A stretch of DNA of 64,000 nucleotides from JBBECE01 sp040881985 (GCA_040881985.1 JBBECE010000037.1:1-64000), one strand, 5' to 3'. Positions 50,208 through 59,502 are shown, numbered from the stretch's first letter. Notes: generated by a model not told the origin, from the letters alone. Numbers and translations: made by a program.

Positions 50208-50632
50208 GCACGGTCATCTTTCGCACCATCGCGCCTTACCTTTCGGCGCTGATGCTTGTCTTCTCCGTTTTCGTGCTTCTGCGCGGACATAACGAACCAG
50301 GCGGCGGCTTCATCGCCGGGTTGATCGCCGCTGCATCCCTTGCAATCTACGCCATCGCAGCGGGCGTCGTTGAGGTGCGCAAGGCGCTGCGCCTGCACCC
50401 GCTGGCGCTCGCCGGGTTCGGCGTGTTCCTTGCGGGGTTGAGTGGAATTTTGTCGGCGTTTGTCAAGGCACCGTTCCTGACCGGACTCTGGGTCACTTTC
50501 ACCCTGCCCGACGGTACCGAACTCGCGCTCTCAACGCCCCTGATGTTCGATATCGGCGTCTATTTCACCGTATTTGGTGTGCTTTCGACGGTCGCCCTGG
50601 CTCTCGAAGAGGACGACGAGGGGAGCGTCTGA
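50204..50632 (+). CDS. mrpB: Na+/H+ antiporter subunit B
   Basis: 142 residues, four membrane helices. FVLLRGHNEPGGGFIAGLIAA is the MnhB signature. ATGA overlap with mrpA; its stop overlaps the mrpC start (TGATG). Confidence 0.95.
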   Translation: MSTVIFRTIAPYLSALMLVFSVFVLLRGHNEPGGGFIAGLIAAASLAIYAIAAGVVEVRKALRLHPLALAGFGVFLAGLSGILSAFVKAPFLTGLWVTFTLPDGTELALSTPLMFDIGVYFTVFGVLSTVALALEEDDEGSV

Positions 50633-51036
50633 TGGTTGAAACTTTCCCCGTCTCTATGCCGGAATCCATCTTCGCGGGCCTCGTCGGCGTCTTCTTCATG
50701 GTCGCCATCTACTTGTTGCTGTCGCGCTCTCTCATCCGAATGCTGCTGGGAGTGGTCCTGCTCGGCAATGCGGCTAATCTCTTAATCTTCGTTGTCGGTC
50801 GCCTGACCCGCGATGTGCCGCCGATCGTGCCGGGCGAATTGAGTGTGCCTGCCGAGGCGACCGCCAATCCGCTGCCGCAGGCGCTGATCCTGACCGCCAT
50901 CGTCATTGGCTTTTCGCTCTTTGCCTTCTTGCTGGTCCTCGCCTACCGCGCCTATCAGGAACTCGACGCCGACAACACCGACACCATGCGCCTCGCCGAG
51001 CCGGAAAATCCGCCCCGGCCGCCGGAGAGTTACTGA
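50632..51036 (+). CDS. mrpC: Na+/H+ antiporter subunit C
   Basis: 134 residues, three helices, NuoK-like. LSRSLIRMLLGVVLLGNAANLLIF and DPLPQALILTAIVI-type segment (here NPLPQALILTAIVIGFSLFA) are diagnostic. The acidic tail is cytoplasmic. Starts on the last base of mrpB. Confidence 0.95.
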   Translation: MVETFPVSMPESIFAGLVGVFFMVAIYLLLSRSLIRMLLGVVLLGNAANLLIFVVGRLTRDVPPIVPGELSVPAEATANPLPQALILTAIVIGFSLFAFLLVLAYRAYQELDADNTDTMRLAEPENPPRPPESY

Positions 51037-51038
51037 GC

Positions 51039-52679
51039 ATGGACGAATTGTCCGCGGAAATCCTCGCCGGCCTGCCCGCCGCCTTCATCGCCGGGCCGAC
51101 GCTCATCGCCGACTGGATTGTCGTCTGGCCCTTGGCGCTGCCGCTGATCGGCGCTGCCATCCTGCTGATGGGCCGCAGCCGGTCGGCCTGGCAGGCGAGT
51201 TTCGCGCTGGCGGTGCTCGTTGCGACCTTGTTGAGTGAGGCTTTGCTCGTGCAGCGGGTCATCGAGTCGGGACCCGTCGTGATGACCATGAGCCGGTGGC
51301 TGCCGCCCTTCGGGATCAGCTTCGCCGCCGACATGCTCGGTGCGTCCTTCGCGCTCGTTGCCGGCATCGTCTCGATCGTCGTGCTGCTGTACAGCCAAAG
51401 CGAAGTCGAGCTGCGCGAGACGCGCTACGGATATTATTCGCTGCTGCTGCTGCTGCTCGCCGGGGTCAACGGCGCGTTCCTGACCGGCGATGTCTTCAAC
51501 CTCTATGTCTGGCTCGAAGTGCTGTTGATCTCGTCCTTCGGGCTGATGATCATGGGCGGGCGCAAGATCCAGCTCGATGGCGCGGTCAAATACGGGTTCA
51601 TCAGTCTGCTCGGGACAACTTTCTTTCTGATCGCGGTTGGCCTTTTGTATGGTTTGCTCGGCACCCTCAACATGGCCGACATTGTCCGCGTCGCGCCCGA
51701 CGCCGATCCGGTTGCAATGAGCGGGATTGCCGGACTGTTCCTGTTGGCGCTCGGCATGAAGGCGGCGGCGTTTCCGGTCAATGCCTGGCTTCCCGCCTCC
51801 TATCACACGCCCGACCCGACCATCTCCGCCCTGTTCGGCGGACTTCTCACCAAGGTCGGGGTCTATGCGATCATCCGAATTCTTGGCCAGCTGCTGCCCG
51901 CGAACGTCGCCCGTGACTGGGCTCTGATTCGGGGCCCCAATTTTGCGCCGTTCGAATTTGGCGTCTCGCTCAACCTCGTCATCGCGCTCATCGCGGGGGC
52001 GACGTTGATTCTCGCCCCGCTCGGGGCGATGGCCGAAACAAACCTTCGCCGCGCTATCGGGTTCCTTGTGATCGGCGGCATTGGCGCGATGCTCGCCGGC
52101 GTGGCCCTTGGCACGTCCGGGGGAATCTTCGGCGCCGCCATTTACGCGCTTCATTCGATGCTGACCATCACCGGCCTCTATCTCGTCGCGGGCTTGATCG
52201 AGCGGGCCACCGGCACCACCGATACGCGCCGAATGGGCGGGCTCTATCAATTCTCGTCCCCGCTTTCGATCCTCTTCATCTGTCTCGTCTTCGCCGTGTC
52301 GGGCCTGCCGCCGTTCCTCGGTTTTTGGCCGAAATTCGTGCTGGTCCAAGCGGGGCTCGGCGGCGAGTCCTATGGGCTGGCCGCCGCGATCCTCCTCAAT
52401 GCTTTCCTCACGATCGTTGCCGGCTCGCGCCTTTGGTCGCACATTTTCTGGCGGAATGGCCGTGAAGGCGACGGATCGGAGGCGCCCAACCCGAACCTGA
52501 AGCCGCTCCAGCTGAAGGACCGCTGGTGGGGCCTCGTGCCCGCGGCTACGCTCACGCTCGCGATTGTGCTCCTCGGGCTTTGGCCGGCGCCGCTGTTTCT
52601 TGCCGGAAGTCGGGCGGCGGCCGGCATCGTCGACCCGACTGCCTATGTCGATTCCGTCTCGCCGGTGGGAGCGCCCTGA
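51039..52679 (+). CDS. mrpD: Na+/H+ antiporter subunit D
   Basis: 546 residues, about 14 membrane helices, NuoM/NuoN-like proton channel. LTGDVFNLYVWLEVLLISSFGL, GMKAAAFPVNAWLPASYHTPDPTISALFGGLLTKVGVYA and GLPPFLGFWPKF are the conserved helices with the key Glu and Lys. It follows mrpC by 2 bases and overlaps mrpE (TGATG). Confidence 0.95.
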   Translation: MDELSAEILAGLPAAFIAGPTLIADWIVVWPLALPLIGAAILLMGRSRSAWQASFALAVLVATLLSEALLVQRVIESGPVVMTMSRWLPPFGISFAADMLGASFALVAGIVSIVVLLYSQSEVELRETRYGYYSLLLLLLAGVNGAFLTGDVFNLYVWLEVLLISSFGLMIMGGRKIQLDGAVKYGFISLLGTTFFLIAVGLLYGLLGTLNMADIVRVAPDADPVAMSGIAGLFLLALGMKAAAFPVNAWLPASYHTPDPTISALFGGLLTKVGVYAIIRILGQLLPANVARDWALIRGPNFAPFEFGVSLNLVIALIAGATLILAPLGAMAETNLRRAIGFLVIGGIGAMLAGVALGTSGGIFGAAIYALHSMLTITGLYLVAGLIERATGTTDTRRMGGLYQFSSPLSILFICLVFAVSGLPPFLGFWPKFVLVQAGLGGESYGLAAAILLNAFLTIVAGSRLWSHIFWRNGREGDGSEAPNPNLKPLQLKDRWWGLVPAATLTLAIVLLGLWPAPLFLAGSRAAAGIVDPTAYVDSVSPVGAP

Positions 52680-53155
52680 TGCTCTTCGTCAAGACCCTGA
52701 TCTTCGCACTCGTTTGGACCGCCATCACCGGCAGTTTCACATTTTCGAATCTGGTGCTTGGCGCAGGCATTGGCGCGCTGGCCCTCTGGGTTGTCCGCGA
52801 ACGACTGACAACTTCGCTTTTCCTCACCCGCGTCTATCGCGCCCTGTCGCTGTTCGGTTTTCTTCTGGTCGAACTCGTGATCAGCGGGGTGCGCGTCGCT
52901 CTGCTCGTCGTCTCGCCAAGACTCGACAAGCAACTCAATCCCGGCATCATCGCCTTTCCGCTGAAGGTAAAATCGGACGTCGAGATTACCTTGCTCGCCA
53001 ACATGATCACCCTGACCCCCGGCACCCTCAGCGTCGACGTGTCGGAAGATAGAAAGACGCTCTTTGTCCACGCCATCGCGGTGCCAAGCAAGCAGGCGCT
53101 CATCCGCTCCATCGCCGACGGATTCGAACGCAGGATCATCGAGGCGTTCGAATGA
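52679..53155 (+). CDS. mrpE: Na+/H+ antiporter subunit E
   Basis: 158 residues. Two to three membrane helices, then the soluble MnhE domain: NPGIIAFPLKVKSDVEITLLANMITLTPGTLSVDVS. Start fixed by the TGATG overlap with mrpD. Its stop overlaps mrpF (ATGA). Confidence 0.95.
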   Translation: MLFVKTLIFALVWTAITGSFTFSNLVLGAGIGALALWVVRERLTTSLFLTRVYRALSLFGFLLVELVISGVRVALLVVSPRLDKQLNPGIIAFPLKVKSDVEITLLANMITLTPGTLSVDVSEDRKTLFVHAIAVPSKQALIRSIADGFERRIIEAFE

Positions 53156-53478
53156 GCGGGGCAGGTTTTCTCGATTTTGCGATTTATGCCGCCTTGGCGT
53201 TGCTTACTTTGACGCTCATCCTCGCAACGATCAGGATCGCTCGCGGGCCTTCGCTGCCCGACCGTATTCTCGGGCTCGACATGCTGGTTTCGATCAGCAT
53301 CGGCTATATCGCGGTGATCGCCATCAAGACCGGCTTCATGCTTTATCTCGATATCGCGATCTCGCTCGGGCTCGTCGGGTTCCTCGCCACGGTCGCGTTC
53401 GCCCGTTTCGTGCTGCGGCGGGGGGACCTGGGTTCGGGCGGCGGCGCCCGGGAGAAGGGCGAGGAGGCGACGCGATGA
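53152..53478 (+). CDS. mrpF: Na+/H+ antiporter subunit F
   Basis: 108 residues, three helices. RIARGPSLPDRILGLDMLVSISIGYIAV is the MnhF signature with the conserved Asp. The charged tail (GGGAREKGEEATR) is long for the family. ATGA overlaps on both sides. Confidence 0.94.
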   Translation: MSGAGFLDFAIYAALALLTLTLILATIRIARGPSLPDRILGLDMLVSISIGYIAVIAIKTGFMLYLDIAISLGLVGFLATVAFARFVLRRGDLGSGGGAREKGEEATR

Positions 53479-53825
53479 TTGCCGAGCTCCACCTTTATCT
53501 TGTCGGCACGATTCTCGTCATCGGGGCAATCTTCAGCTGCCTCGCGGCGGTCGGCATTTTGAGATTGCCCGACCTCTATACCCGCATGCACGCGGCTTCC
53601 AAGGCCGGCACGCTCGGCTCGGGATTGACCCTGATCGCTATCGCCATTTTTGCCCTCGATGCCGGCGTGGCGCTGCGGGCGCTGGCCGGCGTGGCCTTCC
53701 TGCTGCTGACCGCCCCGGTGGCCGCGCATCTGCTCGCCCGGTCAGCCTACATCGCCGGCTACAAGCCAGCCGCGATCACCCGGATCAACGACCTCGACCC
53801 AGATCGCAAATCGAACTCCGACTGA
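53475..53825 (+). CDS. mrpG: Na+/H+ antiporter subunit G
   Basis: 116 residues, three helices. LAAVGILRLPDLYTRMHAASKAGTLG is the MnhG signature. Last gene of the operon. Start fixed by overlap with mrpF. The operon order A-B-C-D-E-F-G is complete. The transporter exports Na+ or K+ in exchange for protons (alkali and salt tolerance). Confidence 0.94.
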   Translation: MIAELHLYLVGTILVIGAIFSCLAAVGILRLPDLYTRMHAASKAGTLGSGLTLIAIAIFALDAGVALRALAGVAFLLLTAPVAAHLLARSAYIAGYKPAAITRINDLDPDRKSNSD

Positions 53826-53976
53826 TCAATTCTATGGCTTTTCTGCCGTGCGATAAAATGCCCAAGAACTGTCCTCGGGCCGCACTTGTACATTTGGCGT
53901 GGAACAAATAAAAGGGCGACGGAATACCCGATGCCGTCCCCAGCTGAAGTTTGAATGAAGAACAAGGGAGTGTTTG

Positions 53977-54402
53977 ATGAACGATCAGACAACAATGGAA
54001 AATAACATGATGAGGACCGACCTGGTCGATTTGGCGACCGACATTGTCAGCGCCTATGTAAGCAACAACGCCGTGAGCCAGTCGGACCTGGCGCGGCTGA
54101 TCACCGACGTTTACGGCGCGTTGTCCTCGCTCTCCCTAGTGCAAACCATGCCCGCCGAGGCCCGTAAGCCGGCCGTCTCGATCAAGAAGTCGGTTGCCGC
54201 CGACTACATCGTTTGCCTAGAGGACGGCAAGAAGTTCAAGTCACTGAAGCGTCACCTCTCGACCCACTACAATCTCACCCCGGAACAGTATCGCGAGAAA
54301 TGGGGCCTGCCGGCGGACTACCCGATGGTCGCTCCGAACTACGCCGCCGCGCGCTCGGCGCTGGCGAAAAAAATGGGCCTCGGCCGCAAGCGCCGCAGAT
54401 AG
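53977..54402 (+). CDS. mucR: MucR/Ros family transcriptional regulator
   Basis: 141 residues. Prokaryotic zinc-finger regulator of exopolysaccharide, motility and cell-cycle genes in rhizobia. The DNA-binding core is DYIVCLEDGKKFKSLKRHLS followed by THYNLTPEQYREKWGLPADYP. The finger reads Cys-x2-Asp-x9-His-x3-His, the variant of MucR proteins in which the second Cys is replaced by Asp. Basic C-terminus GRKRRR. The 150-base AT-richer upstream region is a plausible site for autoregulation. ATG 53977 is preferred over the TTG 3 bases earlier. Confidence 0.95.
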   Translation: MNDQTTMENNMMRTDLVDLATDIVSAYVSNNAVSQSDLARLITDVYGALSSLSLVQTMPAEARKPAVSIKKSVAADYIVCLEDGKKFKSLKRHLSTHYNLTPEQYREKWGLPADYPMVAPNYAAARSALAKKMGLGRKRRR

Positions 54403-54510
54403 TCTTCTGGCTTCCGCTGCGCCGGCATCCCAGATTTTGGTAAATTTATCCCCGCCCCCCGGATTTCAATTATAGGAAAATAGTCTTATATTTGTTGTGG
54501 AGGGGCAGGC

Positions 54511-54915
54511 ATGTCGAACAGGCCCGAACCCCCCGGGCAGGACGCCCGCGGCGTGCATCCTGCACAGGCATCATCGCCCGGGGTGGAGCAACATTTCATT
54601 CTGGTTCTCAGCCTTGTCGGGGCGGCCCGCCGTGTGCCGGTGGCGCAGCTCTTATGGCCGACCCGCGCCGCGGCGGGCGCCGCCTTCGCCCGTCAGATCG
54701 CCATGTATCTCGTCCATGTCGGGCTTGGTGCGACCCTGACCGCGACGGCCCGCGCCTTCGCCCGCGACCGCACCACCGCCGCCCATGCCTGCTCGCTCGT
54801 CGAGGATCGCCGCGACAACGTCACCTTCGATCTTGAGATTCGCTGTCTCGAGGAAGCGGTGCGGGTGGCGTGCCCGCTCCGGCCGATGCGCCACCGCCAA
54901 GCGATGCATTTGTGA
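54511..54915 (+). CDS. Helix-turn-helix protein with a DnaA domain IV-like fold
   Basis: 134 residues. The second half (about 55-115) matches the DnaA C-terminal DNA-binding domain: FARQIAMYLVHVGLGATLTA, then AFARDRTTAAHACSLVEDRRD. The N-terminus is disordered and Pro-rich. No ATPase domain is present, so it is not an initiator itself. Ribosome-binding site GGAGGGG before ATG 54511. GTGA overlap with the DUF6456 gene implies a functional pair. From memory, this pair next to mucR and sufE is conserved in Hyphomicrobiales. Confidence 0.85.
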   Translation: MSNRPEPPGQDARGVHPAQASSPGVEQHFILVLSLVGAARRVPVAQLLWPTRAAAGAAFARQIAMYLVHVGLGATLTATARAFARDRTTAAHACSLVEDRRDNVTFDLEIRCLEEAVRVACPLRPMRHRQAMHL

Positions 54916-55694
54916 GCGCCCCCCGTGTTCAACGGCTCATCGGCTTTCTGCAGCTGCTCCTCGCTGCAGGCGAAGCGTCCGCCGCGGGCGGCCAGTTCCG
55001 GGTCGAAGCCGACGGGCGCACGGCTTCCATCGATCGCGCCCGTGCGCGCGAGCTTGCCGCGCAAGGCCTGATCTCGATCGGTACCGATGCGATCCGCCCG
55101 ACGCCCGAGGCGCTCAATTGGCTCCGCCGCCAGCTCACCGGCGACGATCCCTTCGCCGCGCAGCACCGCGTCGCCCGGCGAACCATCGCGGGCACACTCG
55201 TCAACGAGGCCGAGAGCCCGTTGCGCCGGCTCGCGACCCGCAACGGCAGAAGCGGCGAGCCGTTCCTGAGGCCGCACCATGTAGAGGCGGGCGAACGCGT
55301 CCGCATCCTCGTCGAGCGGGCGGGCCTGCTGCCGCGCACCACGCTCAACTATTCCGGTGATCAGACCGTCGGCCGGCCTCGCCAGGTCGGCGAGGAAGCG
55401 GCCGATCTCACCGGTATGGCGATCGACGCGCGAACCCGGCTTGCCGAATTGCATGCCCATATGGCCGCCGAGTGTCTCGGCGTTGTCATCGACATATGCG
55501 GCTTCCTCAAGGGCCTGCAGCAAGTCGAAGTCGAGCGCGGCTGGCCCCCGCGCAGTGCCAAGCTGGTGTTGCGGATCGGGCTCGATGAGGTGGCGGGTCT
55601 CTTCGGCCTGCATCCGGTCGCCAGGGGCAGAGAGACAGCGCCGCTGCGCCAATGGCGCGACCGGCCCCGTCCACCCCTGATCAAAAAGTCTTAG
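54912..55694 (+). CDS. DUF6456 domain protein
   Basis: 260 residues from a GTG that overlaps the preceding stop. A winged-helix-like N-terminal half (RARARELAAQGLISIGTDAIRPTPEALNWLRRQ) is followed by the DUF6456 region. That region contains SPLRRLATRNGRSGEPFLRPHHVEAGERV and HMAAECLGVVIDICGFLKGLQQVEVERGWPPRSAKLVLRIGLD. Probably DNA-associated, by its N-terminus and partner. Function unknown. Convergent with sufE (4-base overlap). Confidence 0.88.
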   Translation: MSAPRVQRLIGFLQLLLAAGEASAAGGQFRVEADGRTASIDRARARELAAQGLISIGTDAIRPTPEALNWLRRQLTGDDPFAAQHRVARRTIAGTLVNEAESPLRRLATRNGRSGEPFLRPHHVEAGERVRILVERAGLLPRTTLNYSGDQTVGRPRQVGEEAADLTGMAIDARTRLAELHAHMAAECLGVVIDICGFLKGLQQVEVERGWPPRSAKLVLRIGLDEVAGLFGLHPVARGRETAPLRQWRDRPRPPLIKKS

Positions 55695-56110
55695 GCGGCG
55701 GCGAGGCGCGCCGCGTCGCCGCGGATGCGCTTGATCATGGCGACGAGACCGTTCGAGCGCTGGGTGGTCAGGTGCTCGCGCAACCCGATCCGGTCGAAGA
55801 AGGCGATGGCGTCGGTCGCGGCGATTTCCGGCGCCGGACGGCCCGAATAGAGCGCGATCAGGATTGCTACCAGTCCCTTGACGATCATCGCGTCGGAATC
55901 GCCACGATAGCGCAGGATTGTCTCGCCGCCCCGCTGCTCCGGCTTGGTGACGAGCCAGACCTGCGAGACGCAGCCTTCGACCTTGTTGACCGGATTGCGC
56001 TCGGCGGCGCTCAGGGGCTCGAGCGTCTGCCCGAGTTCGATGACATAGCGATAGCGGTCTTCCCAGTCGTCCAGGAACTCGAGGTTGCCGGTGACTTCGT
56101 CGATCGACAT
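55691..56110 (-). CDS. sufE: Cysteine desulfuration protein SufE
   Basis: 139 residues. Accepts sulfur from SufS on the Cys in NKVEGCVSQVWLV for Fe-S cluster assembly. FLDDWEDRYRYVIELGQTL and GLREHLTTQRSNGLVAMIKRI are family-typical. The rest of the suf operon is not in the window. Confidence 0.95.
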   Translation of the reverse strand: MSIDEVTGNLEFLDDWEDRYRYVIELGQTLEPLSAAERNPVNKVEGCVSQVWLVTKPEQRGGETILRYRGDSDAMIVKGLVAILIALYSGRPAPEIAATDAIAFFDRIGLREHLTTQRSNGLVAMIKRIRGDAARLAAA

Positions 56111-56171
56111 CGGGGTCCTTTCGTCAGAAGCCCCCTAATACAGGACCCCGGGCCGTCGCGCAAAACCGCGC

Positions 56172-56212
56172 AAAAAAAGAGCCGTAGATGCGGGACAGTG
56201 CATCTACGGCTC
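56172..56212 (-). terminator. Rho-independent terminator
   Basis: A 13-base perfect stem (GAGCCGTAGATGC with GCATCTACGGCTC) and an 8-base loop, followed on the minus strand by seven T (56172-56178). It lies 55 bases downstream of the minus-strand gene at 56268-56567. Confidence 0.92.
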
Positions 56213-56267
56213 CAGCGCAGGGGCCGCTCGTCTGGAGTGCGTCGGGGAAGTGACGCGGCCCCTGTTC

Positions 56268-56567
56268 TCACCCTGCCCAGTCCGGACGCGGTGGGGGAAC
56301 CGGCGCCGGCTGGTGAAGGGTGATTTCCTGCAGCAATCCGGAACCGGGAGGCTCCGTCGACAATTTGGAGGTCAGCATTGCCGCAAGAATAGGTGTGCAC
56401 CCGGCGTTGCCGCATTCGTCGGCCGCGATCTGCTGGACGATGAGGCGCTGCCCCATCGCCAGTGCGGTCGCCGAAATATCGCCGGCGGTTTGCCGGACGT
56501 CGACCGGACCCGGGTGGACGACGAGATAGCCCACCCCCAGCCAGAACGCCGAACGCAAGAGCACCAT
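56268..56567 (-). CDS. Small exported protein, DUF5330-like, 99 aa
   Basis: ATG 56567 gives MVLLRSAFWLGVGYLVVHPG, a short membrane anchor or signal, then IVQQIAADECGNAGCTPIL with two cysteines, and a Pro-rich end (HQPAPVPPPRP). The start and the cysteine pair recall the DUF5330 family of alphaproteobacteria, but this is tentative. Divergent from the sensor kinase gene, with about 230 bases between that hold no clear motif. It has its own strong terminator. Confidence 0.7.
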   Translation of the reverse strand: MVLLRSAFWLGVGYLVVHPGPVDVRQTAGDISATALAMGQRLIVQQIAADECGNAGCTPILAAMLTSKLSTEPPGSGLLQEITLHQPAPVPPPRPDWAG

Positions 56568-56798
56568 CTGTTTGTTCCGTATTACCTCTGCCGGGCATGC
56601 CGGCAATCGCGGCCAAACTAGGGGCCCCGGGTAAAGCGGGACGCCTTGCGATCGATAAGATTTGAATCGAATTGCCGCCTTTGCGGGACTTGGCGGCAGT
56701 GACTCTTTGTTTACCACGAGAGGAGTTTCAGGGGCCTCCAGTGGGCTCAACACGGCCCGGATTCGCAGGTTTAATCCAGTCTTAGGGCATCGGTGAAA

Positions 56799-58607
56799 AT
56801 GTCATTGCCGACAACGCATGCGTCGGAAGTTGTGAGCGGGACAATCATGCCGGAACCGGTGGAAAAGCTGCTTTCCCCGCGCCGGCTTTTCATCTGGCGC
56901 GACGTGAGTGCGCACCCCGACAATTTGCGCCGCTCGACGTTGCGGCTCAACGCCGTGATCGCGCTGGTGTTGACGGCGCTGCTGCTGCCGGTCGCCTTGC
57001 CGATTCTGTCGCTCGGCGTGGCGTTTCCGGCCATCACCGCGCTGTTCGTGATGCTCACCGCCGCCGGCAGCCTCGCCTTCTATCGCGACGACCGCGTGGA
57101 ACTGATCACCGCCGTGCAGATCGCCTCCTTTCTGGTCGTCGGCACCGTCTTCTCGCTCGCCCATCCGAATTTCGCCGATTTCGGCGTTGCCACGGTCCTG
57201 CTCGCCCCGATCTATGCCGGCTATGTCGCCCGGCTCCGGTTGAAGCGAGTGTCCTGGGGGGCGACGACCTTGATTCTTGGCTTTATCATCACCATCCAAT
57301 TCTCCATGTCGCCGGCCAGCCTGCCGGCGAGGGAATCATGGATCGAATGGCTGTCGGTGATCACGTTTCTGGCCGCCGGCTGCATGGTGGCGTTGACCGG
57401 CTGGCGCTTCAGCGAAGCCTTCACCCGGTTCGAGCGTTCGCAAATCCGGGCATTCCAGCATCTCGTCGAGAACGTCCAGGACGCGGTCGTGCGCTACGCG
57501 GCCAACGGCGAGATGCTGTTCATCTCCCGCTCCGCCGAGACGCTCTTCGGCTGCCGACGCTATCAGCTCGTCGGCGCCGGATTCCTCGAGCGCATCCATG
57601 TGCTTGACCGTCCGGCCTATTTGAGGGCCCTCGACGAGGCACGCCACCATGGTTTTGCGCGGGTCGTCGAAATCCGCGTCCGGAGCGATCTCGAGCACGC
57701 CAATTCGTTCTTCTGGATCGAGGTCTCGCTCTCCCCGATCCAGGACCCGCGGGCCAAGACCGAGGGTCACGAGGTCGTCGCGGTGCTGCGCGACGTCACC
57801 GTCCGCAAGGACTATGAGGAAGAGATCCGCCGGGCCCAACACGCCGCCGAGGCGGCGTCCCAGACCAAGTCGCGGTTCCTGGCGACCATCGGGCACGAAC
57901 TCAGGACCCCGCTCAACGCCATCGTCGGCTTCACCGACATGATGCTCCACCAGATCGGCGGCAGGCTCAGTCCCAATCACGAGGAATATGCGCGGCTGAT
58001 CCTGCAGAGCGGCCAGCACCTGCTCGACATGGTCACCATGCTGCTCGACATGTCGAAAATCGAGGCGGGCAAATTCGAATTGCAGACCGACAGCTTCAAC
58101 CCGACCAGCCTGATCGAGCCGTGCGTGGTGATGATGGATCGGCCCGCCCGCGAGCGCGGCGTCACGATCAAATGCGACATCGCTCCCGACCTGCCGGCGA
58201 TGGTCGGCGACGAGCGCGCCTGCCGGCAAGTGCTGATCAACCTGTTGTCGAACGCGATCAAATTCAGTCCGAGCGGCACGGTGGTGGAGGTCAGAATGCG
58301 GGTCGTCGGCACCTCTATTTCGATTTGTGTGGCCGACCACGGCATCGGCATCGCGCCCGCCGACGTGGCGCGCATCGGCGAGCCGTTTTTCCAGGCCAAT
58401 ACAGGGCTCGACCGCCGCTACGAGGGGGCCGGGCTTGGCCTGTCGATCATCCGCGGTCTCGTCGAGTTGCATGACGGCGAATTGAAGGTCGCCTCCCGGC
58501 TCGGCGCCGGCACCACGGTCACCGTGCTGTTGCCGATCGGCGGGCCGGTACTCGGGCGCGACATGCCGGCCGACGCCGGGCAAACCCCGATTTCGAAATC
58601 CGCATGA
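56799..58607 (+). CDS. Membrane sensor histidine kinase with PAS domain
   Basis: 602 residues. Six membrane helices (about 48-200), a PAS domain (about 215-330), then the dimerisation helix with phospho-acceptor His in GHELRTPLNAIVGFTDMM, and an ATPase domain with N box (NLLSNAIKFSP), G1 (ADHGIGI) and G2 (GAGLGLSII). The H-box is of the PleC/DivJ/PdhS kind common in alphaproteobacterial cell-cycle control, but assignment to one of those is not certain. ATG 56799 (GTG at 56793 alternative). No response regulator is adjacent; the stop overlaps the peptidoglycan-binding gene (ATGA). Confidence 0.9.
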   Translation: MSLPTTHASEVVSGTIMPEPVEKLLSPRRLFIWRDVSAHPDNLRRSTLRLNAVIALVLTALLLPVALPILSLGVAFPAITALFVMLTAAGSLAFYRDDRVELITAVQIASFLVVGTVFSLAHPNFADFGVATVLLAPIYAGYVARLRLKRVSWGATTLILGFIITIQFSMSPASLPARESWIEWLSVITFLAAGCMVALTGWRFSEAFTRFERSQIRAFQHLVENVQDAVVRYAANGEMLFISRSAETLFGCRRYQLVGAGFLERIHVLDRPAYLRALDEARHHGFARVVEIRVRSDLEHANSFFWIEVSLSPIQDPRAKTEGHEVVAVLRDVTVRKDYEEEIRRAQHAAEAASQTKSRFLATIGHELRTPLNAIVGFTDMMLHQIGGRLSPNHEEYARLILQSGQHLLDMVTMLLDMSKIEAGKFELQTDSFNPTSLIEPCVVMMDRPARERGVTIKCDIAPDLPAMVGDERACRQVLINLLSNAIKFSPSGTVVEVRMRVVGTSISICVADHGIGIAPADVARIGEPFFQANTGLDRRYEGAGLGLSIIRGLVELHDGELKVASRLGAGTTVTVLLPIGGPVLGRDMPADAGQTPISKSA

Positions 58608-59500
58608 GGCAGAAAATGCACGCCGGCGCCGTCGCCAACTCATTGATGCCCAGCAGGCTGTTGCTCGGTGTGCTTTGGGCGGCGGGACGGCCGCTGCTGG
58701 GGTCAATCGGGCGATCCCCCCTGAGCGTGACGACGCTGGCGCTGATTGCGGCGGGGTATTTTCTGGCGGCGGTCAACGCCCTCTATATGCAGGCAGACCC
58801 GGGTCACCCGCCTTCCTATCCAAGCCCCGAATCGCAATTGGCGATCGAGCGCGAACTCGCGTCAATTCCCCTGGCCGAACCGGCACTTCTCCCGCAGGTC
58901 GACCTCCGGCCGACCCAGTCGGTCACCTTGCCTGCCGCCCGCGTCGAAATTCCGGGCACGGTCGTCGGCAATCCCGACACGTTCCGGGTGCAGACCATGT
59001 TGAAAGCGCTCGGCTTTTTCGCCGAGACGGTCGACGGCTATTACGGGCCGGTAACGGCGGCGGCGATCCGCGCCTTCGAGGCCCGCGCCGGGCTCACGCC
59101 GAGCGGCGCGATCTCTCCGCAAGTCGTTGGCGCAATGGAGGAATCCTATGCCCGCGGCGCGGTGCGCCAAGGCCTTTCCTCGGCCCCGGCGATCCCGCCG
59201 GAGCCCATCCCCGAGCCGGTACAGCGGACGGCAAGCGCCGATCCGCTCGCCCGGATCGCCATGAGCGTCGCCCCGGAAGCCCCGATGGCAGCCGCTTCCG
59301 GCCCCGAGCATGACCTCATCCTGGCGGTGCAGCGCGGGCTCGCCTCGCTCGGATTTCTGCACGGCACCATCGACGGGGTGGCGGGAGAAGCCACCGCCCG
59401 GGCGATCCGCAACTTCGAGGTCTTTCACAATTACCCGGTGACCGGGGACGTCTCCCCCGAACTTCTCGACATGCTGCAGGCGGCGAACGCCACCTTCTGA
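58604..59500 (+). CDS. Peptidoglycan-binding membrane protein
   Basis: 298 residues. One membrane helix (about 42-62, VTTLALIAAGYFLAAVNALYM), then two PG_binding_1 repeats: TFRVQTMLKALGFFAETVDG with YYGPVTAAAIRAFEARAGL (about 125-175), and LILAVQRGLASLGFLHGTID with GEATARAIRNFEVFHNYPV (about 240-290). A Pro/Ala-rich linker joins them. Outside the membrane it should contact the wall. Translationally coupled to the sensor kinase, and followed 2 bases on by DUF1491. Confidence 0.9.
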   Translation: MRQKMHAGAVANSLMPSRLLLGVLWAAGRPLLGSIGRSPLSVTTLALIAAGYFLAAVNALYMQADPGHPPSYPSPESQLAIERELASIPLAEPALLPQVDLRPTQSVTLPAARVEIPGTVVGNPDTFRVQTMLKALGFFAETVDGYYGPVTAAAIRAFEARAGLTPSGAISPQVVGAMEESYARGAVRQGLSSAPAIPPEPIPEPVQRTASADPLARIAMSVAPEAPMAAASGPEHDLILAVQRGLASLGFLHGTIDGVAGEATARAIRNFEVFHNYPVTGDVSPELLDMLQAANATF

Positions 59501-59502
59501 GC

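Noticed and set aside
51030..52442. 470-codon minus-strand frame opposite mrpD
   Set aside because: Strongly charged, repetitive content typical of the antisense of hydrophobic membrane proteins.
57336..58706. 456-codon minus-strand frame opposite the sensor kinase
   Set aside because: Antisense shadow of a gene with all kinase motifs.
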